Shown here one piece after another: positions 1-8,420 of a stretch of DNA of 64,000 nucleotides. How positions within the stretch are numbered: the stretch's first letter is position 1; each line of letters starts with the position of its first letter. The DNA is from Hyphomicrobiaceae bacterium (GTDB lineage Bacteria > Pseudomonadota > Alphaproteobacteria > Rhizobiales > Hyphomicrobiaceae). The DNA is taken from contig JACKJI010000006.1 in the NCBI GenBank assembly GCA_020638035.1, positions 64,501 through 128,500 of the forward strand, in the 5' to 3' direction. A program made the position numbers and the translations under genes. The notes below the pieces were generated by a model. That model did not search any database. It had not been told where the DNA came from and saw nothing but the letters and a program-made list of their open reading frames with translations.

Positions 1-2
1 GT

Positions 3-485
3 TGTGACGCGATCTACGGTGATCATGGCGTTTCGGGCTGCACGGTCCGGCGCAAGGGGCTTGATGAGGTGCTGACCGCGCTGCAATCAGGCGATACACT
101 TGTCGTCTGGAAACTGGACCGGCTGGGACGGTCAACCGTTCACCTGCTGCTGTTGCTCGATGAACTGCGCAAACGTGGCATTGCGTTCGTTGCCGTAACG
201 CAAGGTATCGACACGACCACGGCCATCGGCCGTATGGTCTATGGGCAATTGGCCTTGTTTGCTGAATTTGAACGCGAACAAATCTGCGAACGCACGCGCG
301 CCGGAATGGCCGCCGCAAAGCGTCGTGGCGTGCATGTCGGCAGACCGAGGAAGCTAACGCGGGCACAGGTTACGGAAGCGAGCCGACGCATTCGGGCCGA
401 AGAAATTTCCGTCGCTCATGTCGCTTACGACTACGACGTATCGCCAAGTACCCTACGGCGCGAGTTGGCCAAGGCGGCCGGGTAA
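3..485 (+). CDS. Small serine resolvase/invertase, 5'-truncated by the window edge
   Basis: The open frame already runs at the first bases and reads through Tn3-family resolvase signatures: GDHGVSG, then 'VVWKLDRLGRS' and 'YGQLALFAEFEREQI', ending in a C-terminal helix-turn-helix arm ('GRPRKLTRAQV'). The catalytic serine near the N-terminus lies outside the window, so activity cannot be judged. Such proteins resolve cointegrates or invert DNA by a serine-phosphodiester intermediate. No partner transposase is visible to the right. It is probably the edge of a transposon or plasmid-derived piece in this accessory region. The family call is secure. A second, different small serine resolvase lies at 46155-46718. 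Confidence 0.9.
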   Translation, partial: CDAIYGDHGVSGCTVRRKGLDEVLTALQSGDTLVVWKLDRLGRSTVHLLLLLDELRKRGIAFVAVTQGIDTTTAIGRMVYGQLALFAEFEREQICERTRAGMAAAKRRGVHVGRPRKLTRAQVTEASRRIRAEEISVAHVAYDYDVSPSTLRRELAKAAG

Positions 486-517
486 CGTATCCTGCGGAAA
501 GTGCGTAACCAAAGTTG

Positions 518-838
518 TCAGTTTGTCTGTGTCGCGGCCGCGCGGGTGTCAATTTCCATGGATAGCTGATTCAGAATGCTTGAGAGGTTATTGGACCAAG
601 TCTCGTATTGTGGCGAGACCTGTTCTTGGCTGGCATTTGCCAGGAACAGAAGCGCATCGCCTGCCTCACGGGCCAAAGCGAAGATTGAATCATCCTTGGA
701 GAGGCGGTTTGACGCTGCCCACCGCTCAATCGCATCCTGAGATAGGGCAAAGAGGTCTTCGGCTGGCCATCTGACTTGGTTTATCGTCTTCAGGATTGCG
801 CGCTGTGCGCTCATCCGGTCCTTGAAGTGGTCATGCAT
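518..838 (-). CDS. Small hypothetical protein, last gene of the antitoxin-doc operon
   Basis: A 106-residue protein that I do not recognise. It is mostly helical in appearance, with an Ala- and Leu-rich middle ('ALAREAGDALLFLANAS') and no membrane segment or cysteine motif. Its ATG overlaps the 3' end of the nucleotidyltransferase gene by 8 bases, which argues that it is a real, translationally coupled member of the operon reading from 2897 down. Nucleotidyltransferases are often paired with small HEPN proteins, but the HEPN RxxxxxH signature is not evident here, so I do not assign that role. Confidence 0.6.
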   Translation of the reverse strand: MHDHFKDRMSAQRAILKTINQVRWPAEDLFALSQDAIERWAASNRLSKDDSIFALAREAGDALLFLANASQEQVSPQYETWSNNLSSILNQLSMEIDTRAAATQTN

Positions 839-1466
839 AGTTTGCTTCCCTCATTAATTGATCCATCCATGCCTCTGCTAACGGCAGTTGAGTGATGGCG
901 TTTGTTATGCTGTCGGCATCAATGGCGTCACCGTAGCCGCGCGTGCAAAGGAGCCTTGCGCGTTCCAATACCCGGTAAGCACCAGCCTCCAAGGGCAGAT
1001 TATCTCCCATTAGACGCCGCGCAGAGTGTCGTGTGAAATCATGTGTGCCAGCGCCAAGGAGATAGCACGTGCTGAAGTTGCGCAGGCCAAGGAAGGCCGC
1101 TGATAGGTCAAAGATGATACTTGCCTGATCCTGCTGGCAAGAGGATTGGGCATCTTTATAAATCTGACGAAATCGCTGGCAATCGGCGGCAGCGCTGCGA
1201 TAGGCAGCCGGAGGCCCCAGTGCAGCCAGAAAATCGATATTGTCACTGCAAAATATAGGGCGAGATTCAAGATGGAGATGCCAAGCGAACGGGTTGCCTT
1301 CCTGCCATATGCGTTCAATCTTCTTGTGAGAATAAATCGAAAACATTGACCGTGAAAGCTCGTTCGTGCCGCCCGTCACAATGGCGAGCAGATCGACGTC
1401 AGAGCCTTCTGCAACTTCGCCGCGACATAGTGAGCCAAAAGCGTAAATGTGGCGCAGACTTGTCAT
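831..1466 (-). CDS. Nucleotidyltransferase-domain protein
   Basis: The N-terminus carries the polymerase-beta-like nucleotidyltransferase signature 'FGSLCRGEVAEGSDVDLLAIV' (GS followed by DxD about ten residues later). Proteins of this superfamily transfer NMP groups to proteins, RNA or small molecules; minimal versions are antitoxins or modifying toxins. The remaining about 170 residues are helical and contain 'LRNFSTCYLLGAGTHDFTRHSARRL', so a fused regulatory helical domain is possible. I chose the ATG at 1466 because the signature starts seven residues later and because this ATG overlaps the stop of the upstream pentapeptide gene by 4 bases (ATGA). A longer frame exists but reads through the neighbour. 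The substrate is unknown. Confidence 0.75.
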   Translation of the reverse strand: MTSLRHIYAFGSLCRGEVAEGSDVDLLAIVTGGTNELSRSMFSIYSHKKIERIWQEGNPFAWHLHLESRPIFCSDNIDFLAALGPPAAYRSAAADCQRFRQIYKDAQSSCQQDQASIIFDLSAAFLGLRNFSTCYLLGAGTHDFTRHSARRLMGDNLPLEAGAYRVLERARLLCTRGYGDAIDADSITNAITQLPLAEAWMDQLMREANYA

Positions 1467-2305
1467 CGACGATTGAACCGCTTGATGAGAATCGACATGA
1501 AAAAACCAAAGGCTATGAAGCGCAGGACAGTGATAAGCGTCATCAAACCGGGTGAGATGTGATCCGGGACCGTGATGCTGAAGAACACTTGGGGGGAGCG
1601 CCAGAGAGCGTTGGTCACAGTGGCCCAACGTAACGGTAACGGATCAAGATAAAGGTCCAGGACTGCGATGGCTGCAATAAGAACGACGACAGCCCGCAAG
1701 AGAGCGGTGATGCTCTCACCATTTCCCCACACATAGTCGAGTAATTTGAACTTTAGCCATGACGCGAATTGCTGCGTGCGCCCGATGAATCCGGGATATT
1801 TCTTGCGGTAGTATCGGTCATTTGAACGCCAGGCCTTGTAGAGGTGTGTCTCCGTGGCTTGAAGCTCCACGTGTATTGCGTGGTTGGCGGCTTTGGCGTC
1901 GCCCAACTGTTGGTAGTTCGTACGGAGGCTGCGAGCAAATCGCATTTTTTGATTTTCATACGGAGGGCAGTTGTCAGTTAATATGCTGTCATCAATGATG
2001 GTGCGCTCGAAAGTGGCGTAGTCGAAGACGCATCCCGTGAATTTAGCTCCGTGAAGGTTAGTCCCGGAGAACCGAACCCCGGTAAAGTCGCAAGTATCGA
2101 ACAGGCAGTCGCGCAAGTAGCATGAATCAAATGTCGTGTTGGCGAACTTGACCTTTGTGAACCGCTTGCCGATTGCGACGAGGCGAACAAACTGAAGATT
2201 GGACCAGTTCGCACCATTCACGTCTGCTGGAACTGCCTTGTCTTTGTGCTCGATACGCTTGCTATCGACCAGAAGATTGGCAGGGTCGTTGTTCACCTCG
2301 TTCAC
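1463..2305 (-). CDS. Pentapeptide-repeat membrane protein
   Basis: The middle third is built of pentapeptide repeats (A/C-D/N-L/F-X-X), visible from 'ANWSNLQFVRL' through 'CLFDTCDFTGVRFSG' and 'NLHGAKFTGCVFDYATFERT'. They fold as a right-handed beta-helix. Two hydrophobic segments follow near the C-terminus (around 'LLRAVVVLIAAIAVLDLYL' and 'LITVLRFIAFGFFMSILI'), so it is probably an inner-membrane protein with a cytoplasmic repeat domain. The start is a GTG at 2305 that overlaps the doc stop codon (GTGA). The frame continues upstream, but that stretch is only the shadow of doc. Placement between a toxin and a nucleotidyltransferase suggests a sensor or anchor role, which is inference. Confidence 0.75.
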   Translation of the reverse strand: MNEVNNDPANLLVDSKRIEHKDKAVPADVNGANWSNLQFVRLVAIGKRFTKVKFANTTFDSCYLRDCLFDTCDFTGVRFSGTNLHGAKFTGCVFDYATFERTIIDDSILTDNCPPYENQKMRFARSLRTNYQQLGDAKAANHAIHVELQATETHLYKAWRSNDRYYRKKYPGFIGRTQQFASWLKFKLLDYVWGNGESITALLRAVVVLIAAIAVLDLYLDPLPLRWATVTNALWRSPQVFFSITVPDHISPGLMTLITVLRFIAFGFFMSILIKRFNRR

Positions 2306-2670
2306 TTGGTATTCTCCCTGAGCCACTGATCGAGGTCTTCGAAGGTGAGGCGATTGCTTTCGTAGAGGCCGGACAGAAAGGGCCAGGTGTTGTCCGCGCT
2401 TGCGGTGATCTCGACATTGTTGATGGCGAGGAAGGTGAACATTGACGCGAAGGCTGTTCGCTTGTTGCCGTCTATGAAGGGGTGGTTCTGTGAGAGGCTT
2501 TCCCAAAGGGCCGCGGCCTCGGCAATGATGTCCGGGTAACACCCGGTTTGGGGCCTGAACAGTGCGGCTTCGAGCTGACCGAGATCGCGGATTCCGTCTG
2601 ACCCGCCGTAGGTGGCGATCTGGTCAGCGTGGATCGCCAGGACATCGGCGACGGTCAGGTAGTCCGGCAT
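2302..2670 (-). CDS. doc: Doc-family toxin (Fic fold)
   Basis: A 122-residue protein with the full Fic/Doc active-site loop 'HPFIDGNKRTA' at about residues 63-73, preceded by the usual helical start ('TVADVLAIHADQI'). Known Doc proteins phosphorylate elongation factor Tu and stop translation; related Fic proteins AMPylate targets. All catalytic residues (His, Asp, Asn, Lys, Arg) are present, so it is probably active. The ATG at 2670 shares one base with the stop codon of the upstream antitoxin (TAATG), the usual coupled arrangement. The 3' end overlaps the next gene by 4 bases. Confidence 0.9.
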   Translation of the reverse strand: MPDYLTVADVLAIHADQIATYGGSDGIRDLGQLEAALFRPQTGCYPDIIAEAAALWESLSQNHPFIDGNKRTAFASMFTFLAINNVEITASADNTWPFLSGLYESNRLTFEDLDQWLRENTK

Positions 2671-2897
2671 TATTCAGCCAGCTTTTTGTAAAGCGATCCG
2701 AACCGGGCATGGCTCGCTTTGTAAGCGGTCATGACGTGTGGCCGCGCCTTGGACTGCTTGCGTTGTTCCAGCAGCCCCTCAATCGCTTCTTCAACCAGCG
2801 CCTGCAACTGACGGCCTTCATCCTTGGCCAGACCGCGCAGATCGGCCAGCAGCTCGCTGTTCACCTGCGTGGCGAATTTCTCTCTGGTGTCCGACAT
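2670..2897 (-). CDS. Ribbon-helix-helix antitoxin paired with Doc
   Basis: A 75-residue protein starting MSDTREKFATQV. The N-terminal half fits a ribbon-helix-helix DNA-binding fold (strand 'KFATQVNSELLADL', helices through 'LVEEAIEGLLEQR'). The C-terminal tail ending 'RFGSLYKKLAE' is the kind of segment that wraps the partner Fic/Doc toxin. By analogy it neutralises the toxin and represses the operon. I chose the ATG at 2897 because the domain starts there and a purine-rich stretch (GGAAGAGACC) precedes it; an upstream ATG at 2942 is possible. It is the first gene of a five-gene overlapping run down to 518. Confidence 0.8.
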   Translation of the reverse strand: MSDTREKFATQVNSELLADLRGLAKDEGRQLQALVEEAIEGLLEQRKQSKARPHVMTAYKASHARFGSLYKKLAE

Positions 2898-3134
2898 GGT
2901 CTCTTCCTTCTGCATACATACTATATTATCTTCTTGGATCATGATTTGTCAAGAAACAAGAATTTGAGTTCTGCTCGGCAGGTGTCCGTTGGCCAATGAG
3001 GATGCAACGGTGCGCGCAAACGCTGAACGAACAGTCTTAGGGATCAGGACGAATCATGGCTTGCTGGACCCGGAACATTTGACGGAGCCAACCCGATTAC
3101 CGCATTCTCGATCCGAGCGCTGAGAGAAAGTGAC

Positions 3135-4442
3135 GTGACCGCTATGATCGAGAAGATCGGCGGGACGATTGCTCATGCAGACGCAGACAAGCGGCAACAC
3201 AGAGGGGCAGACTACATTCTCGGCGATGCCGCCATCGAGCTAAAAATGCTGAACGAGGAAGTTCTCTTGAAGCCGACGCATCAGGAGAAGCTTTGTCAGT
3301 TGTTTGTCGATAAAGCGCCGGAGAAGCCTGTTCACGTCATCGATCGCGATGCGTTGAGCGCTGAAGGACAACGAGCGTATGACCGGATCGTTGAGCGCCC
3401 CATTCACGGGGAAGTATCTAAGGCGCGCAAGCAGTTGCCTCAAACCAGAGCGGAGTTCCCGCAGACACGTCGCTCAGTTCTGTTTGTCTGCAACAATGGA
3501 TACACGTCACTGGATCACGAGGGCCTGAAAAGGCTCGTCGTACATCGCGTGAGCCAAGACACGTCGCAGATTGATGGGGTCGTGATTGCAGGCTATTACT
3601 ATCACAGCGATGGCTTCGAGAACTTTTTTCTTTGGCCAGCCGATTACATCCCGATAACGCGGAATGCCAATTTCGTGGGCTGGGACCAACTGTACGGCGC
3701 TTGGCAGGAATTCGCTCAAGGGTTCATGACGGAGATGATGCGTGGAGGTGCATTCGCGCATCCCCAGACGACACCCGTCAACGAGATTGTTTTTGAGGTT
3801 GACGCACGACGCTTCGTAAAACTTGCGCCAGAATTCGGCCCGTCGGACTTCTATGTTCATGGACGGCCGCGAAGGAATTCATCTGAACTTGAGACGTGTC
3901 CGCCGGTCGCGCTTGTCGTACCGGGGCTGAGCTTCAGTGACTGGACAGCGATTGTTGAGGCCGTTTCGGATTCGAGCGCTTGCCTTGCGACATTTGAGGC
4001 ATGGCAAGCGCATGTCGCCAAGGCGGCAGGAGCCGCGACAAGCTTGAAGCCATTGGTGGAGATGCCTGTTGACCCGACGGAATGGCTGAACTGGTGCGCC
4101 GCAGAGGGTGAGAAGCCGTCCCTGACGGCGCTGAGTTCTTACGCGCTCCAGAAATTTGATATGCGCATCCGGGCATTGTTGGACAGCTCAAGAGAGTGTG
4201 GTTCCGTTCAGCCGCATTCGTACATACGGGTTTGCACGCAGGAAATCGGGCAAGATGCGGACAATGATGTGTCGTCGATTTCGCTAGTGCGGAACACGAT
4301 GACGGAGACAACATCGGAACCGCTACTCTCGGATCATCGCATGTTCCACGAATACGCACTTGTATTGGGGGCGGCCTACGCCGTCGCCAAAGATCAAGAC
4401 ATCGTATTGTGGGAGAAGGATTTGCAGCACTGCTGGCGGTGA
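3135..4442 (+). CDS. Hypothetical protein with a possible PD-(D/E)xK nuclease motif
   Basis: A 435-residue protein that I do not recognise as a whole. Near the N-terminus 'GADYILGDAAIELKMLNEE' has the spacing of a restriction-like nuclease core (Asp, then ExK on the next strand), preceded by 'HADADKRQHR'. No helicase or methylase domain is present. GTG at 3135 and ATG at 3144 are both possible starts. The frame stays open for about 80 bases further upstream without a start codon, so the N-terminus may be lost or mis-set. It is divergent from the antitoxin operon. A role in DNA defence would fit the accessory setting but rests only on the short motif. Confidence 0.65.
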   Translation: MTAMIEKIGGTIAHADADKRQHRGADYILGDAAIELKMLNEEVLLKPTHQEKLCQLFVDKAPEKPVHVIDRDALSAEGQRAYDRIVERPIHGEVSKARKQLPQTRAEFPQTRRSVLFVCNNGYTSLDHEGLKRLVVHRVSQDTSQIDGVVIAGYYYHSDGFENFFLWPADYIPITRNANFVGWDQLYGAWQEFAQGFMTEMMRGGAFAHPQTTPVNEIVFEVDARRFVKLAPEFGPSDFYVHGRPRRNSSELETCPPVALVVPGLSFSDWTAIVEAVSDSSACLATFEAWQAHVAKAAGAATSLKPLVEMPVDPTEWLNWCAAEGEKPSLTALSSYALQKFDMRIRALLDSSRECGSVQPHSYIRVCTQEIGQDADNDVSSISLVRNTMTETTSEPLLSDHRMFHEYALVLGAAYAVAKDQDIVLWEKDLQHCWR

Positions 4443-4706
4443 CGATTCCGGTAGTTCCGTGATCCAGCGGCGCGACGCCGGCGGCATCCAATCGGCGGAC
4501 GGTTGGTCAGGATTGCACAAGGGTAGGAACGCCCTTTGCTCGAAGGGTGTTGGGAGAGCTGACCTCTCCTGACCGGTAGTACAGGTGGCTGCACACCTGT
4601 CCGCGATCAAACGGCGGGGACGTTTGGAGGTGGGCGACGACTCAATGTCGGAGCGCACCTTAGCCGGTGGGGATGCAACGGGGAGCGCGCAGCGGGCTCC
4701 CCTTGC

Positions 4707-4737
4707 CAAGATGTGTGGTATTACCACACACATCTTG
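4707..4737. repeat. Inverted repeat, probable terminator or operator
   Basis: Left arm CAAGATGTGTGG and right arm CCACACACATCTTG flank TATTA. The right arm carries two extra bases. It lies directly after another GC-rich hairpin (4680-4702). No T-run follows, so a simple intrinsic terminator is uncertain. Confidence 0.55.
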
Positions 4738-4988
4738 CAGAACGCGCGAAGCGCCAATTCCTATTGTTCTGGAAATTACTCAGTCGAATTAATCTGGAAT
4801 ATGTAATTCGGAATTGCGGCTGGTATTACCAACGCCGCTTTTCGATCTCGTGCGGCTGATTCAGCCCGATTTGTTTAACTGACAAAAGCATAAGGGTAGC
4901 GGCGGAAGCGAGCCTGTGCGTACACTTGTTCAGCGAAATGTAGGCCAAGCGTATAATTCCCACGAAACAGCGCCCTAAAGGGGCTTAG

Positions 4989-5010
4989 ACGGCACACGCA
5001 TGTGTGCCGT
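4989..5010. repeat. Short perfect palindrome
   Basis: ACGGCACAC-GCAT-GTGTGCCGT, a 9-bp stem with a 4-base centre, about 145 bases before the small gene at 5156. It could be an operator or a recombination site for the nearby serine recombinase. Only the symmetry is seen. Confidence 0.5.
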
Positions 5011-5155
5011 ACGGGACGGTTCATTCCTGGTTCTAGGAATTAATTCATAGCACTAGGAAGCTAGATAGGTTATAGTGTTCATGTTTTGTTCTTTATAACA
5101 AGAGCGAGGACATGATGAGTTAGAGACACAAACAAAAGGCCAGAAAGAAAAAGCG

Positions 5156-5419
5156 ATGAGTAAAGGAGATCGAAAGCTGGACAATAAATTAGCCAGCATA
5201 AAAAATGAAAAAGAAGAAATGGAAACGCGCCCGAAATTGAAAATTGATTGGCGCGTTTATGAGGAATATCTCGCGGATGCAGATATTCCGGAAGATCAAA
5301 AGAAGGAACTCATCGAGGCCCTTTGGGGTATCATCGTGTCCTTCGTTGATCTGGGCTTCGGCATCGAGTCTGCGCAAGCTGCAATCGATGTCCGATCAGC
5401 GAAAAAGGTAACCGCGTAG
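5156..5419 (+). CDS. Small hypothetical protein upstream of the large serine recombinase
   Basis: An 87-residue protein, charged at the N-terminus ('KLASIKNEKEEMETRPK') and then helical ('EEYLADADIPEDQKKELIEALWGIIVSFVDLGFGIESAQAA'). The pattern 'DQKKELIEALWGIIVSFVDLGF' is common in small proteins encoded just before large serine recombinases in alphaproteobacteria, where it may act as a regulator or directionality partner; that role is inference. It ends 15 bases before the recombinase ATG and is probably co-transcribed. An AGGAGA-like ribosome site overlaps its second codons, so the start could be slightly different. Confidence 0.7.
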   Translation: MSKGDRKLDNKLASIKNEKEEMETRPKLKIDWRVYEEYLADADIPEDQKKELIEALWGIIVSFVDLGFGIESAQAAIDVRSAKKVTA

Positions 5420-5434
5420 GGGAAGGACTGCACT

Positions 5435-6898
5435 ATGAGCTTTCAACTTGAGCCATCACATAATGTGACGGACGCAGTCATCTACTGCCGCGTGTCCTCG
5501 AAAGCGCAGACCAAGCGGGGCGACGGTCTGAACTCGCAGGAGACGCGCTGCCGCCAATACGCGAGCTTCAAGGGTTACAATGTCAAGACGGTGTTCACCG
5601 ACGATCTGACCGGGCAACGGGCCGATAGGCCAGGTGTGCAAGCGATGCTCGCCTATCTGCGCTCGGATCGGCGGAATCCGCACGTTGTCATCATCGATGA
5701 CCTGTCGCGCTTTGCGCGCGACGTGCGGGTGCATTTTGATCTGCGCGCCGCGATCGGTGAGGCGGGCGGCATCCTCAAAAGCCCGACCATCGAGTTCGGC
5801 GAAGATTCCGACTCGCTTCTCGTCGAAAACATGCTGGCGAGCGTCTCCCAGCATCAGCGCCAGAAGAACGCCGAGCAGACGATCAACCGGATGCGCGCGC
5901 GGACCATGAACGGCTACTGGTGCTTCGCGGCGCCCATCGGCTACCGGTATGAACGAACGAGCGGGCACGGCAACATGTTGGTGCGCGACGAACCGTATGC
6001 TTCGATTCTGCAGGAAGCCTTGGAAGGTTTTGCCAGTGGGCGCTTCGACAGCCAGGTCGAGGTGAAACGCTTCCTCGAAAGCCAGCCCGACTTCCCGAAA
6101 GACCTACCGGGCAACGAACTGCGCAATCAGCGTGTGAACGATCTACTCACGCGCGTGACCTATGCGGGATATATCGAAGTTCCCAAGTGGGACATCTCAC
6201 TTCGGCAGGGCAAGCATGAGGGTCTGATCGATCTTGCAACATTCCAGAAGATTCAAGACCGCTTGAAGGGCGGCGCGAAAGTGCCAGCCCGCGCTGACAT
6301 CAACGCGGACTTCCCTTTGCGTGGGTTTGTTGTCTGTGGTGACTGCCACAAGCCGCTGACAGCTTGCTGGTCGAAGAGCAAGACAGGCAAGCAGCATCCT
6401 TATTATCTGTGCCACAACCGCTCTTGCGAGAGTCACCGCAAGTCGATCCGTAGAAATCAGATCGAGGGTGACTTCACGGCGATGCTGCATACATTAACGC
6501 CGAGCAAGGAATTGTTCTCGCTCGTCAAGGTGATGTTCAAGGACGCATGGAACATGCGTCTGGAGCAAGCGACGACGATGAAGGCGACGCTAGAAGCGGA
6601 CATCGTGAAGGTCGAGCGCCAGATCGGCCAAGCGGTTGACCGCATCATGAACAGCGAAAGCGATGTGGCGATTGCCGCCTATGAGCAACGCATCGCGGAA
6701 CTGGAGAAGCGCAAGCTGGTTGCGAGTGAAAAGCTGGCCAAGGGCACAGCTCCGAAACGCACCTTCGAGGAAATGTTCGAACTCGCGTGCGGCTTCCTCG
6801 CAAACCCACGGAAACTTTGGGATTCAGGACAGATTCACCTGCGCAAAACAGTGCTGAGATTGGGGTTTACCGAGCGGATGGCGTACACCCGGAATTAG
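5435..6898 (+). CDS. Large serine recombinase
   Basis: A 487-residue site-specific recombinase with three domains. Residues about 14-150 are the resolvase catalytic domain, with the nucleophile serine in 'YCRVSSKAQ' and the arginine-rich helix 'DDLSRFARDV'. Residues about 165-300 are the recombinase DNA-binding domain. At about 305-345 there is a zinc-ribbon with CxxC ('CGDCHKP') and a second pair ('CHNRSC'), followed by a coiled coil ('LEADIVKVERQIGQAV'). Such enzymes integrate and excise phages and islands. It ends 70 bases before the displaced tRNA fragment at 6969, so it belongs to the DNA left of the 40-kb element, probably an older neighbouring insertion. Its own attachment sites are not visible. 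Confidence 0.92.
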   Translation: MSFQLEPSHNVTDAVIYCRVSSKAQTKRGDGLNSQETRCRQYASFKGYNVKTVFTDDLTGQRADRPGVQAMLAYLRSDRRNPHVVIIDDLSRFARDVRVHFDLRAAIGEAGGILKSPTIEFGEDSDSLLVENMLASVSQHQRQKNAEQTINRMRARTMNGYWCFAAPIGYRYERTSGHGNMLVRDEPYASILQEALEGFASGRFDSQVEVKRFLESQPDFPKDLPGNELRNQRVNDLLTRVTYAGYIEVPKWDISLRQGKHEGLIDLATFQKIQDRLKGGAKVPARADINADFPLRGFVVCGDCHKPLTACWSKSKTGKQHPYYLCHNRSCESHRKSIRRNQIEGDFTAMLHTLTPSKELFSLVKVMFKDAWNMRLEQATTMKATLEADIVKVERQIGQAVDRIMNSESDVAIAAYEQRIAELEKRKLVASEKLAKGTAPKRTFEEMFELACGFLANPRKLWDSGQIHLRKTVLRLGFTERMAYTRN

Positions 6899-6968
6899 GG
6901 TTTTTCGAACCCTAAAAAGTCCATACCGTTCAATGTGTTAGAGTCGATTCGCGGGGAAGAAAACAAGA

Positions 6969-7018
6969 TGGCGCGCCCGAAAGGATTCGAACCTCTGACC
7001 CCCAGATTCGTAGTCTGG
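6969..7018 (-). repeat. Left attachment site: displaced 3' fragment of tRNA-Arg
   Basis: Fifty bases identical to 47619-47668, running from the encoded CCA end through the T arm and the anticodon stem-loop. The 5' half of a tRNA is absent here, so this is not a gene but the 3' end displaced when the element inserted. The match stops at 7018/7019 (A here, T in the intact tRNA) and at 6968/6969. Confidence 0.95.
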
Positions 7019-7121
7019 AGTCATGCAGCTTTTAGCGCTCTCATCATGACCCGCTGCTGTTGAATTTACTTATAAAACTCATTCCGCGCCCCCCATTCTT
7101 TCTTATACCATCTCGCTTGAG

Positions 7122-7143
7122 TGGTCGCTAGTTGGTCGCTAGG
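7122..7143 (+). repeat. Left arm-type site of the integrase (two tandem TGGTCGCTAG)
   Basis: Two copies of TGGTCGCTAG at an 11-base period. The same 22-base block recurs in the same orientation at 47551-47572, just inside the other end of the element. Duplicate sites near both ends are typical arm-binding sites for tyrosine integrases and their accessory proteins. Confidence 0.75.
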
Positions 7144-7185
7144 TTAAAGTACCAGATTTTTCCAGATTGCCATGCGAGCCCCCCG

Positions 7186-8379
7186 ATGACCGACCCGCTT
7201 CGCAAGAAACTGACCCTCACGGTCATCAACACCATGTCTGTCAACACCACCGTTTGGGACACCGAGATCCGAGGCTTCTGCGCCCGCCGCCAGAAGGGCC
7301 CCGCCATCACCTACACCGTGAAGACGCGCGTCCAGGGAGCCATCCGCTGGCTCCGGATCGGCAAGCACGGCTATGCGGACGGCCACCCAGAGGGCCACAT
7401 CTGGACGCCGGAGACCGCCCGCAAGCAGGCCATCCGCCTGCTCGCCGATCCTACCCTTGCGGACAAAGCCCCTCCCCCGCCGGTTGATAGCACCCGCTTC
7501 GACGTCGTCGCCGACCAGTTCCTGGCTACCCATGGGGCCAAGAAAAAGCCTCGGACCCTGGAAGAATACGCCCGCCTGATCCGCCTCTACCTAAAACCCG
7601 CCTTCGGCGATCGCCCCATCGCAGCCATTGACCGCCCGGCCGTCTATGCCGCCCACGTCCAATGGCAAGAGCACAAGCGCGCCGCCAATCACGCCCTTGC
7701 CGTTCTCAGCAAATTGATGTCATGGGCCGAGGACCAAGGCTTGCGCCCAGAAGGTTCAAATCCTTGCCTTAAGATTGACCGCTACGAGGAGAACCACCGC
7801 GAACGCTATCTCACCGTTGACGAACTCGGCCGACTCGGCGCCGCGCTTGATCAAGCCGAAGCGGACGGCATCGCCTCGCTTCCTGCCATTGCCGCCATTC
7901 GCCTTCTCATTGTCACAGGAGCGCGCCTCAGCGAGATTTTGACCCTCGAATGGGGCTACATCGATTTCGAGCGCCAAATCGCCTTTTTGCCAGACAGCAA
8001 AACGGGAAAGAAACCCCTCAGCCTCAACAGCGCCGCTGTCGACATCCTCACGTCTCTCCCGCGCCTTGACGGCAATCCTTTTGTTATTCCGGGCCACGTC
8101 ACCGGCCAGCGTTTGATAAACATCCAGAAGCCATGGCGGCGTATCCGCGCCTTGGCCGGCCTCGATGCCCTGCGCATCCACGATTTGCGCCATACATTCG
8201 CCAGCCACGCCGTCGCGTCCGGCGCCAGTTTGCCGATTATCGGCAGACAGCTCGGGCACCGTCAGCCCGTGACAACCCAACGCTACGCACACTTGGCCGA
8301 CGACCCCGTTCGCCAAATGACCGAGACCACAGGGCAGAAGATCATGGATGCCATGCGCCGCAAACACGTTGCATCCTGA
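7186..8379 (+). CDS. int: Tyrosine recombinase (integrase) of the element
   Basis: A 397-residue phage-type integrase. Counted from the ATG at 7186, the catalytic set is complete: Arg247 in 'TGARLSEIL', Lys272 in 'DSKTGKKP', His332 and Arg335 in 'IHDLRHTFAS', His358 in 'LGHRQP' and Tyr367 in 'QRYAHL'. The core-binding SAM-like domain lies at about 100-190. It should integrate the element into the 3' end of tRNA-Arg and, with an excisionase, excise it. A TTG at 7132 would add 18 residues, but it lies inside the arm-type repeat, so 7186 is preferred. The fragmentary tRNA copy is 167 bases upstream. Confidence 0.93.
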   Translation: MTDPLRKKLTLTVINTMSVNTTVWDTEIRGFCARRQKGPAITYTVKTRVQGAIRWLRIGKHGYADGHPEGHIWTPETARKQAIRLLADPTLADKAPPPPVDSTRFDVVADQFLATHGAKKKPRTLEEYARLIRLYLKPAFGDRPIAAIDRPAVYAAHVQWQEHKRAANHALAVLSKLMSWAEDQGLRPEGSNPCLKIDRYEENHRERYLTVDELGRLGAALDQAEADGIASLPAIAAIRLLIVTGARLSEILTLEWGYIDFERQIAFLPDSKTGKKPLSLNSAAVDILTSLPRLDGNPFVIPGHVTGQRLINIQKPWRRIRALAGLDALRIHDLRHTFASHAVASGASLPIIGRQLGHRQPVTTQRYAHLADDPVRQMTETTGQKIMDAMRRKHVAS

Positions 8380-8420
8380 TGGCTCACATCTGCGAATCTT
8401 CCCGGCAAACAATCTGGACA

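Larger units (their letters stand above)
4443..5155. other. Non-coding stretch with several inverted repeats
   Basis: About 710 bases with no convincing gene. It is less GC-rich after about 4,740 than its neighbours. Three hairpin-forming sequences stand out: 4680-4702 (GGGGAGC stem), 4707-4737 (CAAGATGTGTGG stem, one arm two bases longer) and 4989-5010 (9-bp stem ACGGCACAC). The last 100 bases before 5156 are AT-rich and may hold the promoter for the small gene and the serine recombinase. Confidence 0.5.

Noticed and set aside
6969..7018. A second tRNA-Arg gene
   Set aside because: Only the 3' 50 bases are present; the D arm and 5' acceptor strand are missing.
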